From positions 124,001-188,000 of the forward strand of contig JANDJZ010000007.1 in NCBI GenBank assembly GCA_027943245.1: a stretch of 64,000 bases of DNA, read 5' to 3'. The notes under the pieces were generated by a model. It had not been told where the DNA came from, searched no databases, and saw only the letters and a program-made list of their open reading frames with translations. This document shows positions 35,147 to 47,800 of the stretch, piece after piece. Both the position numbers and the translations under genes were made by a program. The stretch's first letter is position 1, and each line of letters begins with the position of its first letter. The stretch comes from Acanthamoeba sp. SK_2022b. Taxonomy: Eukaryota > Discosea > Longamoebia > Acanthamoebidae.

Positions 35147-38127
35147 CTACTGCAGGAAAGGATGCTTAAGGAGCTCCGGGATGGATGGTCGCTGGCGAGG
35201 ATCGAACTGGAGGCAGAGCTTCATCGTCTCCAGCAGTGGCGGATTATTGATGGCTGGATACTCGATCTTATACTTGGGATTCGTGATGGCCTACCAAAGA
35301 GAAGAGAGAGGAAACCAAGATAAGATAACTGTACTTCAAAGGCCAATGAAGACAGGCGTAGTGTACCTGCAGCTTGCGGAGCATGTTATCGAGCATGGCG
35401 AAGGGAGAGCGGCCGTAGACCATTTGATACAAGATACAACCGAGAGACCAGATATCCGACGCACGTCCGAGCTGCAGCAGTGGTTGTCAGAACTATGCAC
35501 ATTGCAGGCGACCCTGCCTGCTGGGGTGAGGCGTTTTACCTTGAACTTGGTGTTTTGGCCTGACGAAGTGTCGATTAGCGCCTCGGGAGAGATGTAGTTG
35601 AGGGTGCCGATCTACAGTAGTCAACAGGGCAAGTGGTTAACAGGTGCGGAGAGGCTAACGGGGGAGGGGAGAGAGATTCGCGCACCTGGTTATCTCGCAC
35701 GATGTTGGTGGTGTCGTTGGAAATGGCCTTTGCTATGCCAAAGTCGATCAGCTTCAAGCGGCCCTGGATGCAGACAAAATTGGCCGGCTTGAGATCACCA
35801 TGAACCACCCTCTCTTCGTGAATTGTGTGCACAGCCTCCAACATCTGTCATTGTTTCTGTTGTTAGCAAGCGAAGAAGGAAAAGAAGACCAAACACGATA
35901 GGGGCTCACCTGTTGCCAGAACAAGCGCACTGAGTTCAGACAAATGCACGACGGGAGCAGGTTGCTGGGCATCGGTGGTCCATTCTCTTTCGAGGCTATA
36001 TGTGTTCATTTGAAGGGGAACATAGAGTCAGACAGCGGTGATAAGGCCGCCACTTATCGAAAGAATGGTTGTACCTTCAGTGAGAATGGCCCTGTTCCTT
36101 TGCTGTTGAGCCCGCAGCATCCGGTCGAGATCCAACTCGGCAAACTCGAGAAGGAGAAAGATGCCGCCTAACGGATCATGAAAGCTAGCGTCAACCAAGA
36201 GCTGCTGGGGAGGGGGAGAATGTCTTAGCGTAAGGTACCCGCTCGAACTTCGGAATCGACCAGACGAATGATGTTGTCGTGATTGCTGAGCTTCTTCAGC
36301 AGGTTGATCTCATTGAGGTAGCTCTCCTGCGTGACAGTGTCTGCGTTCTTGAGCGGAACGTACTTGAGCGCGTATGTGGTCCAGTTGGGTGAGACCACTC
36401 GGTAGACCTGTGCAGGGGAGTTTCTGGTAAGCCTACTGAAGCCGCGTAGAAGACTCACTGCGTAAAGTCAGTCGAACCTTGGAACTGCCTCCCCGTCCGA
36501 TCTGGTCGAGCTTCATGTATCTTCGCCCATTAACCTGTTGACGCAAGAGGCGTAATGAGCGATCCACGTTCAAGGGTGAATGATGTGGAGAGACAACGAA
36601 CCGTGAGGAACGACGTTCCGCCTGTGGCAAAGCCGTGCAGGAACTCTAGGGCACCTCGCTGGCAGGCGAGCGCAAAGAGCGCCTTCTCCTGTGATGGCTG
36701 GTCCTGCCCGTAGTCCACGCTGGTGTCCGCCCTGTTGGGCCGATCCTGCTCCCTTGTTCGGTCTGCTGTCTCGACATGCTTGTGCGTCTCAGGGGCCGTG
36801 TTGTCCCGGTCGGCCGTACGTCTCGAAGCAGACGATCGATAGCTCGATTCCTCTGTGTTCCCCGTGGTTGCAGCATCGCTTGTGGCCGTGTGTGAGTGAG
36901 TGAGGGGCCGTGAGCTGGAAGTGTCTGCGGTGATGTTGACTATCTCAACGGGCGGGTACGCCTCTGGCTGCGGGTGCTGCTCAGTTCGCTTCACACTGTC
37001 GGTGTCGACTTGCTGGTTCTCCTTCACCTCTACCGGTCGAGTCGCCTTCACCTCTCGTGACTTCCTCGCTTCTCTCCTCTGTGCCACTCTCTCCATCGAC
37101 ACCTCGCTTCCGGCTTCCTTTCTCGAGCCGACGCTGTCTACTTCCATAGCCTCACCTCGTTCAACTGGTGTTTCAGGCGCCTCTACCTTGGCCTCCTTCG
37201 TCGTGTCCCTCTTGCTGGCAGGAGCTCGGAAGACATCGGCAGCCGGCGGGGGAGCCTCGATCGACATCTCGTCGAGCTGGTTCTTTGCCTCATCGACCGT
37301 CACTCTTTGAGCGGGCTTCGACAACAACGAACCCGGGCCTGTCAAAACAAAGGCGCCCAACGTAAGCCTAGAGAGAAAGAGAAATAGGAGAGGATGCAGC
37401 AGGTACCGGGCGTGCGAGTGGGTTTCTTCCTTGCGCTGCTTGATACAGTCGAGCCCAACGGCGTGGGCAGCTTGAGCCGCGGCTTGGTGGGCTTTGGCAA
37501 TGGCGCAGAACTGGCGGTGGGCGGCGTGCTGCGTCGAGACAATTGGAAACGACATCAGCTGTGGCCACCTCTCGCGTCAGGGGAGGGGCTACGCACGCAG
37601 TGGCAGTGGCGCTACTGGTTGCAGTCGCCGCGGGTGGCGTGTTGTTCGAGAGCGGGACGGAGGGTGCCAGAGGGGTTAGTGGTGACGCTGTCCTTGATGT
37701 GCGGGCGTTCGGCAAATTCGAAGCGGGGGAGCTGAGCTTGGGTTGCTTCGATTCTGTGCAAGGTGAATCAGTATGTAATCGCGAAAGCAAGTTGGCTCGG
37801 CACGGTATTACCTGGCTCCTCCGGTTTCTCTTCGGTGATGGGAGAAGATGGAGTGCCGCTATCGATACCATCGGTTCCCGACTTCCTACCCTTGTTTTTC
37901 AATTTCTCAAGCCTCTCCCGCAGCTCCCTCATCTTTTCCTGAAGCATCTCCGAGGTTTGATTGCCTGGGGTGACATTGGTCGAGTGATTGTTGTGATCAT
38001 CATCGGAGCGGTAGTGCTTGACCTTTTCCTCTCCTTCAAGCTGAAAGGCGACATGCTTCTTCTCTTGCTTCAAATCGTTGTCTTGAGGATGCCAAAGGTT
38101 CAAGTGCACATTCTCCTTGTCTGCCAT
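35147..38127 (-). CDS. mps1: Mps1/TTK-type dual-specificity protein kinase (about 738 aa)
   Basis: Exons from the 5' end: 37812-38127, 37616-37745, 37407-37528, 36602-37338, 36478-36534, 36249-36407, 36075-36204, 35910-35995, 35686-35844, 35540-35611, 35367-35471, 35147-35290. The N-terminal half is disordered apart from a short coiled coil ([18 protein letters not shown]). Kinase domain: [14 protein letters not shown] (Gly loop), YALKYVPL (catalytic Lys), [11 protein letters not shown] (catalytic Asp), [11 protein letters not shown], then [11 protein letters not shown] (P+1) and [29 protein letters not shown] plus the [10 protein letters not shown] loop and [12 protein letters not shown] are typical of Mps1/TTK, the spindle-checkpoint kinase acting at kinetochores. 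Exons 2 and 3 (37616-37745, 37407-37528) are tentative, since several frames are open there. E2F-like sites sit upstream. Confidence 0.88.
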
Positions 38128-38276
38128 TTTGTGTTGATTCCGCTTATCCAGTAGCTGTCGAATTGCCCCTCGATTTTCTCGTTGTGTTCTATCTATCACC
38201 CTTCACCACTGGCCAGCAATCGACGTAGAATTCAACGCACACGCTGATGCATGCCCTCGCACTATCGCTGATCTCG

Positions 38277-38321
38277 CCCGCGCCAACGCAACGTTTCTCT
38301 CTCAACCGATTCGCGCCAAAA
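38277..38321 (-). promoter_or_regulatory. Two E2F-like sites in the divergent Mps1/METTL25-like promoter
   Basis: Minus-strand TTTTGGCGCGA (38311-38321) fits the E2F/DP consensus TTTSSCGC. A second, weaker copy, GTTGGCGCGG, lies about 30 bases away at 38278-38287. They are 150-195 bases upstream of the Mps1 ATG and 230-270 bases upstream of the opposite gene's ATG. Functional role is inferred. Confidence 0.4.
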
Positions 38322-38549
38322 GTTTCTGTCGACGAACCGTTAACGGTTAAATAGGGGACTGGCATCGTAGTTAGTGAAACTGCCTCAGCATGCTGGGCGC
38401 TTTGAGAGAGCTTCATCTTGGTCCGAGACAACCACAAGCCCACGTCTTGCCGGAATCGTCCAGTTTGAACACAACTCGAGCTGTAAGAGATTATTTATTT
38501 ATGGGAAATAAAAAATTGTACAAACAACAAAACTCCAGCAGGCAGGAAG

Positions 38550-41500
38550 ATGGAACGAAAATCGGCAGGCGATGCTACTCCGTCCACGTACTTCCTGCAG
38601 GAGGCATACCGGTTTGGGCCTCCTCTCGCAACCTCAGTTGCTACGCCCCAGAGTGCCGAAGAATACGCTACCCGAATCGTTGACTTCGTGGAGCAGTGGA
38701 AGTGGCTCTATGGCACGCCCTTGCCACTGCATAGGCCAACTCCCTCTTCTTGCCCTTCTTACCTCTGGTGTTTGGGGTGCATCATGTTGTGTTAGCTCCG
38801 GCCAACGTAGCGTTCTACATGAACAACCATTGGGAGATGGTGCCGGAGGAGTGGCGTGCCCCATTGCTCACTCTCACTGATGATGAACTCAAGGTGACCT
38901 GCCCACACCTTCTGCGGCGTCTTACACAGTGCACATGGCGAGGTTCTCACCCACACTCCTCACCTCCTTGTCCACCAAGGTGCTGCCTGAGCGCTTGACG
39001 CCTGAGATGCGGGCCAAGTTCCCACCGTCTTTGGTCGCCACCCTCGAAACGGTGACTCCCAAACCAAAGCGACCTTTGCTCCGTTCGCTAGTTCGCTGAC
39101 GACATCTCCCACCCGCAGGCTCACTCCCTGCTCATGCCCAGGAGCTTCTCCCAGATCATGACCCGCCTCAAGCCGGGGACGGATGGTGTGACGTCCCTGT
39201 CGTCTCTTCTAAGTTGCATTGCGGGGCTGACGCTTGCCTTTCCTGCTTCTTTATGCCGCTGCCGAGACAGGCATCGCCGAGCTGAACGAGGGGGTAGAAC
39301 TGAACCTCTTCCAGGGCACGGCGGTCACCAAGGCCCCTCTGTCGTTCTCATACATCCTGGCACAGGGCATGTCGCCCAAGAAGATACACGAGGTACCGCC
39401 TTGCCTACCGATCGTTGCCTTGACCAAGGGCTCCACCAGGTGGGTTAAAGCTCTGTGTGAACCACTGTCCCTTCCAGGTGACGCGAATGAGCAAGCTTGT
39501 GGTCGAGTTGTGCAAGGCCCTCAACGTGGATACAGTTGTTGACATTGGAGCCGGCGAGGTGCCTAGAGCTCGTCCTCATCTCATTAATTGATCGTTGGTC
39601 ACGCTCACCCAGAGCCTTCCCTCTTGTGTAGGGCTACGTGTCCCATGTGCTGTCGCAGCACTATGGATACCGCGTGATGGCGGTGGAGGGCAACGAGGAC
39701 TACTCGGACAAGGGTGTCGCCCGAGTCAAGTCCATCTCCGCCCGCATACGCAAGCGCGTTGTCGAAGCGGGTCCGTGGGTCTCTCTTTGGCCTGTGCATG
39801 TCCATGAGGCACTGACTCATCTCCGTTTCTGTATGGCGCCAGGGGGCTCGTTGGCCGAGCCTCATTTCATGGTGTATAACCTCACAGATGACTCCATCGG
39901 GTCGTTCGAGGTGAAGCCACCACGTCTTATACTCAGTATAAGAGGCCCCGGCTGCTTGTTTATTCATTTCATTTCGTGTTCCGTTCTTTCCAGGCCTCGG
40001 TGCAAACTGCGATCAAGCAGGCCATTTGCAAGGAGCGCGCCCAAGCGGGAGGACAAGCAGAGCCGGGAGAAGAGGAGGACAGCGCGCCACACAAGTACAT
40101 CCTCATTGGCCTTCACACCTGCGGTGATCTGGCACACAAGGTAAAAAGCGTTAGTGGTGTGCATGCATGCCAACCGCCAGAGTGAGCTCACACTCAATCG
40201 TTGCAGGTTGTGGACCTGTTTCTGCAGTCATCTCATGCCGTTGGCCTTGTCGGCATCGGCTGCTGCTACCAGCTCACCACTTCCCTCGTCGGCGAGCGTA
40301 CGGCCTCGAAGAAGACTTAGCTCACCGCCTGCTCTTTCGTCCTTCCCTCACTGCCCGCTTGTTGTTGCGCAGATGTGACGATCGATTACGGGACGCCGCT
40401 CGCCATCTACCCGCGCTCATCGCTCCTCAGGTGAACGGCCATCGAATGCATCACCAATCCTCTCCTCGCCCGGGCCTATTTTGTTAACCAAGCGTTGCCC
40501 CCCTTCTCCCTTCACCGTGGGTTTTGCCTCTTGGGCGACAGTGAACGGAGATTCCGACTCGGTTGGGCCGGACTCAAGGTCGCGACCGAATCGTGCTACC
40601 AATACTCGCACAAGCAGGGTACACCGGCTCCTCATCTCGCTCCACTCCCATCCGAATTACCTCTCACGCGGTGTTGACATTGGTCCTGCATGGTCTTCTG
40701 GGCAGGCGCCGATTTCACGCACGTACACCACTCGCTCAGCTTTCGAGCCATTCTCGAGCTCATCGTGCGAAAGTACTACCCCGAAGGCCACCGAGAGGAA
40801 AAGTAGGTTTGCCCGCCCGTGACTCCCTGCATGCGCGCACGGTCGCTGATTGCCTGCCCCCTCCTCTTGACTCTCCCATCGCGATGGAAGGTACCCCAAG
40901 GAGCTGTGGCAGAGCGTGGTGATGCACCCAGAGTACGGTCCGGGAAATTGGAAGGGCAGCGGCCGGGAGATTGCCTGCGCCGACGAAGACTGCGCCGCTC
41001 CCTCTCCGGTGCCGCCGCACGACGATGCCACACCAATGGAAAAGACCAAAAAGGACGTGCTGGAGTTCTCGCACGACATCAAGGTGCGGTTTCGATTCAA
41101 GAAGCTACGGCAGAAGGACTACGCCACCGAACAGCTCTACCTTCTCCAGTCCATCAAGAGGTGCGATTGTTTTGGGCATTCACTCCGTTCGGCGGAGTCG
41201 TGCGTCGAACGACCTGATGCGAGTTCGCTCCCCCCAGGTTCATCATCAAGACAGACGACAACCCGAACTGGAGGCCCGTCGATTTTGGAGCGTTCGCTCT
41301 GTTTCACGAGCCACAGGACAAGGTTTGCTTGCTCTCGCCCAAACGTGGTTCCCTACGGGCAACGCAACCCAACGCTTTTTTATTTATTTTGGTCTTGAGT
41401 CGACTCGCCCTCTCACCATGCACCGTCACTGCAGAAGGCCAAGGATGAGGCCCGGGAAGAGGAAAAGGAGCGGTTGATGCAAGACATGTTGGCCGTCTTT

Positions 41501-41879
41501 GGCGAATACGCGAACCGAGAGCGTGAGGTGCGGTTCATTTTTTGTTGTGCTATGTAGCGGGCTTGAGTGTTAACACCCATTGTTGTGAACATTTAAAACA
41601 AGGTGGCGGTGTGGGCTGCCTTGCAAATGCTGCTCAATCCGTTGTTGGAGAGTCTTCTCCTTCTCGATCGGTTACTCTACATCGAAGAATACAAGGCCTC
41701 GTACGCATACACACACGTACACACATGTTGCTCTATCAACTCACATCGCCGTCCTTCGTACATGCCACAGGGAGTCTTTTCCACCAGTTCGTGCGGAGCT
41801 TCTGCCGCTCTTTGATGTCGTACACTCGCCGCGCAACGTAGCCATCGTCGCCCACAAGGCGACCGCCTCTGATGCTTAG
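38550..41879 (+). CDS. METTL25/RRNAD1-like methyltransferase-domain protein (about 644 aa, 18 exons)
   Basis: Exons: 38550-38712, 38796-38893, 38980-39051, 39119-39185, 39271-39392, 39478-39558, 39632-39770, 39843-39910, 39994-40140, 40207-40297, 40373-40430, 40542-40618, 40706-40802, 40891-41160, 41238-41322, 41435-41527, 41603-41700, 41771-41879. Landmarks follow METTL25 and METTL25B (RRNAD1): GMSPKKIHEV, SAM motif I VVDIGAGEGYVSH, acidic motif VMAVEGNEDY, IGLHTCGDLA, VGIGCCYQLT, and a C-terminal VWAALQMLLNPLLESLLLLD with SPRNVAIVA. A role as an RNA or protein methyltransferase is likely by fold; the substrate is not known to me with certainty. Exon 1 appears to end at a GC donor (38713), and exon 3 uses a weak acceptor, so the N-terminal 100 residues are less sure. 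Confidence 0.87.
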
Positions 41880-42536
41880 ATGGTCAAATATTAATTTATA
41901 AATTACCTCATGGTACAGCGTCGTTTCACGTGAACAAGGGAACTGACAGACGACAGGTCCTTTTCCGCTGACGTGCCAATGGTGTTCCCTTGCTAGTTGC
42001 TCGAGTTTTTCCTCTTTTGGGCATAGATTCAATTTAGGCAACAGATAGCTTTCAATCAGGGGATGTCGCGTCACATGAATGTCAGCCGCGTGGGCATGAC
42101 ACCGAGCTTTGGGATAAGCATGGGATGCTACCCCATCAAAATTTATACTTCAAAGCATGAACTCTCATGAACAGCGATCCTTCAAGCGGAGCAGGCAAGC
42201 TGTAGTCCGCCCGTTCGCAGAGTCTCCTTCGACGTTGGCGGCTGTGCGCATCGAAAAGAGTCCAGTAACCTCCGGGAAGCCCTCGGCTACAATCCTCATC
42301 ATCGACTACCACGAATGCTCGTGCTGTCGCAACCAACCGTACCGCCGCCCAGTTTACGGAGATAACAGTCGCCTGTTCGTTTAAGTCACTGTGTAAAATA
42401 AAAATAAACCTAGCCCATCTCATTGCGTGCAAGGGGCCCAGAGTGACCGTCCTCAAGTGCATAAGATTGACCTATCAACACAACTGGAACCAAGGTTGGC
42501 AAGTAAAGGATTTCTTATTGTGCGAGTGGCATTTCT
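41880..42536. other. Convergent intergenic region
   Basis: About 650 bases between the 3' ends of the METTL25-like and cupin genes. Short ORFs exist on both strands (for example 42157-42384 plus) but show no recognisable domain, splice structure or start context. Confidence 0.5.
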
Positions 42537-43038
42537 TCAGCACTTATCTCTGCCCTTGGCGAAGGCCGGGGGGCATGTGGTCTCGATCGCAGTGAACGAC
42601 TCAAGAATCTTGTAGGAGTGGCTTGCGTTCTTGGGCACCAGCCACGAGTCGCCTGTTACCGCCCCAGGGTGAGTGCTCACACTTGCGGAGTCAACCATTT
42701 GGGCTAGTACCAGGCTCGAGCAGGAGTTTCTGTCCTTCGAGGTGCAGCTCTGCCCTTCCGCTAAGCACGTAGCCCAGGGTCTCGTACTCCCTTCGGGTCT
42801 CCTTCTGGTCGCCTGCACAACAAACCGATCTCAGTCGACTTGTAGAATGAACACAATGCTGCGGCGAAGCACTACCTGGTTGCTCGTTTTCCCACATACG
42901 CATGCTGAGGTGGACGCCCGAGGCCAGGTACTTCTGGCCCATCGAGCCTTTGGGGGCAGTGAGCGAGCTCACCTTCATCACGCTCTTATCGTGCAGCTGC
43001 TCCTGCTTCTGCATGCCGGTTCCGATCTCCGTGGCCAT
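42537..43038 (-). CDS. Cupin-fold protein (126 aa)
   Basis: Exons from the 5' end: 42876-43038, 42711-42812, 42537-42652, each boundary phase 1. One small beta-barrel cupin domain. The first cupin motif is represented by ETLGYVLSGRAELHLEGQ (Gly and Glu present, metal-binding His pair missing). The second is LLEPGDSWLVPKNASHSYKI (PG-D and the single His of motif 2). Family members bind a metal or small ligand; retention of only one typical ligand residue pattern leaves catalysis doubtful. A TATA-like box lies about 100 bases upstream of the ATG. Confidence 0.82.
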
Positions 43039-43377
43039 TGTATCGTTTGGGGTTGGTAGCTAGTGTTTGTTCTTCTCAAGAAGTGTTGGGGTTGAGGTGG
43101 TTGTTATTGGTATTGGCTGTGCACAAGCTGAGGCGTTTTTATACTTGCGTGAGAGACAGATCTGCAGAAGACGGACGGCGGCAGCAGTGGACCACGTTCC
43201 CCAGGTTCGCTACTGATAATTCGCTGTCTAACTGATCAGATACATTTCAAACGCTTCCGTCACTGGAACGCGGCAGCTTGCGTCAACACACATCAAAATA
43301 ATTGGCAGGTGATCAAATTTTTTGTTTGTGGTGTCGCAAGACAAGGTACAGATGTTGAGGGAGCTGCGAGGCAGGTT
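43039..43377. other. Cupin promoter region
   Basis: About 340 bases between the cupin ATG and the end of the TPR gene. Minus-strand GTATAAAAAC at 43135-43144 is a plausible TATA box for the cupin gene. Nothing else recognised. Confidence 0.45.
43135..43144 (-). promoter_or_regulatory. Candidate TATA box of the cupin gene
   Basis: GTATAAAAAC on the minus strand, about 100 bases before the cupin start codon at 43038. Confidence 0.4.
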
Positions 43378-44816
43378 TCACTGCTTGTCGCGGGAGGTGC
43401 TGCCAAAGAGGAGCATGCATAGGCTGATAGCGAGCGACGCAGTCGGCTGGTGCGTGCGCTGGCTTGCCATCAGGAACAGCGACGACCAGTCTCGAGAGCC
43501 TTTTTCTGCACGCGTGCGTGTCAGCAACAGTGGAAAACAACAGGTGGGAAGAGGGGCGAGGTACCGGGCGCGGGCCCTCGCGATTGACCGCGTCGGCAAG
43601 CGTGGTAAGAGGCAAGGGCGGAGACGAGGTCGGGGTGGTCCTTGCCCAGCTTGTCCTCCCAGATCTCGATCACCTTCTCGTAGAGCGGGATCGCCCGTTC
43701 GTACTGTCCCTGCTTGGTGTACAGCTCCGCCAGCTCCAAAAGATTCTGCGACGCGATTGCACCATAGAGTTGGAATGAGAAGAAGAGAGGGCTAACCATG
43801 ACATTACGAGAGGGTGGGCGCACCTGTGCGTAGTCGGGGTGAGTGGGGCCGAGTGTTTGCGCGCGCATGTCGAGAGCCTGCTGGTAGAGCGTTTCCGCCC
43901 GCACGTAGTCGGCCTTGCGCACGTACAGCGCCGCCAGATCGGCGTAGCCCTTTGCCAACTGTCAACATACACAATGATATATATATAGAGAGAGAGATGA
44001 GCACACCAACACGTTGTGTCAAGTGCTGTGGCCGAACTTACCTTGGAGTGGCTCTCTCCGAACACTTCCTTGAGCACCTCTGGTCGAGCGACAAACGCAA
44101 GAGCGAGTGAGCTGCAGGGTGGAAGAAGTGACAAACAAGGAACCAGTGGTCGTGTGTACCGATGGATCGGAGCTGCAGCTTTTCCGACTCCTCGTCCATT
44201 CCGCGCAGCTGGTAGAGTACGGCCAGCGTGTTCAAGCTGTCGAAGGCGAGAGAGAGAGAGAGAGAAAGAGGAAGCGTGGAAATGTTGGTGAAGCGGCTGC
44301 AAGAAACAACGTAAGCGAAATGCAAGTACCTGCGCGCAGTGTCGGCGTGAAGTCGCCCAAAGATGGACTCGCGGATGTGAAGCGCTCTGTACAGCCGGAG
44401 GCGATCAGAACCAGATGACACCTCCCATCCAACGAATGTTCAAGATGACGCACTTTTGGTGCAGCGGCTCGGCTTCCTCGTATCTGCCCAGTTTCTGGTA
44501 CAGCTCAGCCAAGTCATGCAGGCCTCTGTGTTTCGCCGAGACGCTCAGTGCGTGAGTGTGCCACTTCAGAAACCAACCGAAAAAAGAAACCAAAACAATA
44601 ATAAATAAATAAATAAATAAATATATCATAAAACCGGTTGAGAGGTCTACCTGGCCACGTCGGGATGTGAGTCGCCCAAGGCCGTCTGCCGGACCTTGAG
44701 GGACTGGACATAGAGCTCCTCCGCTTCCTTGTACTTGCCCTGGCGGAAGTACACCCAAGCCAGATCTGCCAGCCCCATATACAGATGATGAGACGACACA
44801 CACTGCGTAGCACAGG

Positions 44817-44873
<57 letters not shown>

Positions 44874-47800
44874 CCAGGTGGTGAGCCATGCGTACCGGCC
44901 TGCGTGGTCGCTATTTCCGGATGGTCCTCCGTCGCAAAGGTGCCCTGCAGAGGCACGACCACGCCATTGTTAAGTGCCGACACCGTGGGAGCTTACACGC
45001 AGCGGGACGACGGCGAGGGCTGTTCACCTTCAGTATCTCCAGGGCCTTGGTGTAGTAGTGCTCTGACTCGGCGTACTTCCTGCATTCATAAACGTTGTCG
45101 AGTGTGAGCGTCGCCGTTGGCACGGTGATGTCAGTTTGTGACCGCTGATCGAGCAAGAGAGTCGCGGGCGCACCCTTGCGTGGCGGCCAGGTAGGCCAGG
45201 TGGTGCAGCGATTCGGCGCAATCGGGATGTCGCCCGCCGAGGCACGACTCGCGAATGGTCTTGTTTTCCAACCAGCCAGAGCACAACCACGAGTTTGTGG
45301 TCAGCTACGTTGCGGGCCGGGGCAAAGGCAAGGTCAACGGTGTCCAACGGGGCAACGTACCAGAGCACGCTGCAGGTAGACCTTGGAGTCGTCGTGCTTG
45401 CCCATCTTGGCCCACGTTTTGGCCAGCTCGTCCAGGCACTGTGCCACCTTGGGGTTGTTCTGGCCGTAGGCCTTCTCCAGGTTCCGCAGGGCCCCCAGGT
45501 GCAGCTCCTCCGACTGTTTGTACTTGCCCTGGTAGTAGCAAAGCACGCCCGTATTGAACAGACTGCGGGCTGCGCACACGTGACGACGACGACGCGCGTG
45601 AGTTATACTGGTCCGCGCAAGTGGCGTGCGCCTAAAAGAAGTTGAGGTCGTGCGGGCATACCGACGTCGGGGTGCGAGGTGCCATGAGCCTTCATGCGGA
45701 TGGAAAGGGCTCGCTTGTTCAAGGTCTCGGCCTCCTCATACTTGCCGATCTGCGTCGCACTGCCAAGTCAACAAGGTTGTCTTCTAAAGAGAGAACAATG
45801 CGAGTAAATTCCCGAATACCTTCTGATAGAGCTCGGCGATTTCGTGCAACGAGCGAGCGACCAGGGGATGCTCCGGCCCCATCGCGGCGATTCGCATCTT
45901 GTAGGACTGTTTGTACAGCAGGTGGGCTCGGTTGTACTTGCCTCTCTGCGCGATGCGACGCAAGGCCCGGCGTGTGAGTGGGTATTTTTCATAGCGTGCA
46001 CGATGTGGACGGAGGCGCACCTTGTAGTAGACCCAAGCGAGCGAGGAGAGGCCCAGCGCGATCTCGGGATGGTTGGTGCCCCCATAGGACACCTGGAGAA
46101 TGGCGAGGGACCGCTGGTAGTACCTGCAGAGGTGGGTGCCCCATGAAGTTCGACTATGGTGAGTAGAGAGGGGAGGAGGAAAGGAGAGTGAATGTACTTT
46201 TTCGCCTTGCGGTAGTGGCCTCGGGTGGCGTAGAGGTAGGCCAAGTCGTTGAGCGAGGCGGCACAGTTGGGATGGTTCTTGCCGATGGTCTTCTCCTGAA
46301 TGGCTAAGCCCCTCTGGTAGAGCGGTTTCGCTGCGAGAGACAAGAAATAGGATTTGACGTGAGCGCTCACACACCGGGGGGGGGGGGGCGACACAAGGCA
46401 GCAGAGAGAGGAGGGCGCACCCTGCTGGTATTCGCCCAGCTTGTAGTGCACCTTGGCCAGGCCGGCCATGGGCACGGCGACCTTGATGTGATCCTCGCCC
46501 AGAACGATCTCGAGCATGCGCATGGACTGCTTGTAGAGCCCCTTGGCCTTGGCGTATCTGCTCCGCGCAAAGTACAGTTCTGCGATGTTGTGCATGCTGT
46601 AGGCAATCTCAACCTGGTTGTAGCACAGAAAACGCCTCGCGTGAGATCGCATGCTTTGGCGTGGGACCAAAAGGTGATGCGTCTCCCACTTACGTGCGTC
46701 TTGCCAAAGACCTTCTCGCGGATGGCGAGAGCGCGTTCGTTGAGATCCTCGGCTTCGGCATACTTGCTCTGCGCGAGGCAGATCATGGCCAAATCTACGG
46801 GAAACATCACCACGCCCACGGGCAAGCGTGAGCAATCGTCTGCTGCCAATCATCTGAAGCGCTGCAGATGCCGAACCGTGCAGAGAACGAGCGGTGTCCG
46901 GGTGGTGCTCGCCCAGATAGCGACTGCGGATGTCGAGACTGCGTCTGTAGAGCTCCTCCGACTCCTGGTAGCGTGCCTGCCGATAGTCTGGATGACGTCG
47001 CAAACATTACACGTGAGCGACAGTCCATACGCCAACGTCTCACAAGGCAGGAGAGTCGCGCGTACAGATCCAGGCGAGCGCGTTGTAGCTCTGGGCCACC
47101 TCAGGATGGTCGCTGCCGAAGCAGGACTCCATGATGGACAGCGCATTCTGCAGCGAGTTGTGGGGGGGGGACACGGATTGAGTGGCCAGTGTGCTTCAGT
47201 GGGTTGTGGCGTGTCTGTGTGTATCGTTACCTTGTAGTACTCCTCGGCTTCGTTGAATTTGCCGAGCGTGGTGAAGAGGTATGCCAACGAGGCCCTGGTT
47301 TGCGCCACATCGGGGTGATTGGTGCCGAGAGCGGCCTCCCTGATCTGTAATGCGCGCTGGAACAGCTCCTCGGCCCGCTGATACGTGCCTCGCCTGTAGT
47401 ACACCTTGTACACCATCACCAAAAGCGCCATTTAACAGAAAAAATGGTGGAGTGGGTTCGCAGAGTGAGATCAACTCGACTGGCAAATCGAGACTACACA
47501 GGCGCGTCTACCTTGGCCAGGTCGTGAAGGCTCTGTCCCACCTTAATGTGGTTGGGACCCAGCAGCTGCGTGGTGATCTTCAGCGCACGCTTGTGCTCCC
47601 TCTTGGCCTCGGTATAGCTGCCCAGAGAGAAGTGCAATTTGGCGAGCGTGGTTAAGCTGCGCGCCACGTCGGAGTGGTCCGGGCCGAGCAGCTGTGTTAC
47701 GACAAATGGGAAATGGGTCGGGTAGGGTGAGCTGGGTTGGGCTAGCAAGCATGCAGGCATTTTTGTGGGGCACCTGTTCGCGAATGACCAGGGCTTTGTG

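Noticed and set aside
36530..37555. Unspliced reading through the Mps1 intron 37339-37406
   Set aside because: The frame is open, but only the spliced frame joins the upstream exon in phase; the intron has good GT and AG ends.
42136..42462. Minus-strand ORF between METTL25-like and cupin genes
   Set aside because: No domain, odd composition, and overlapped by an equally open plus-strand ORF.
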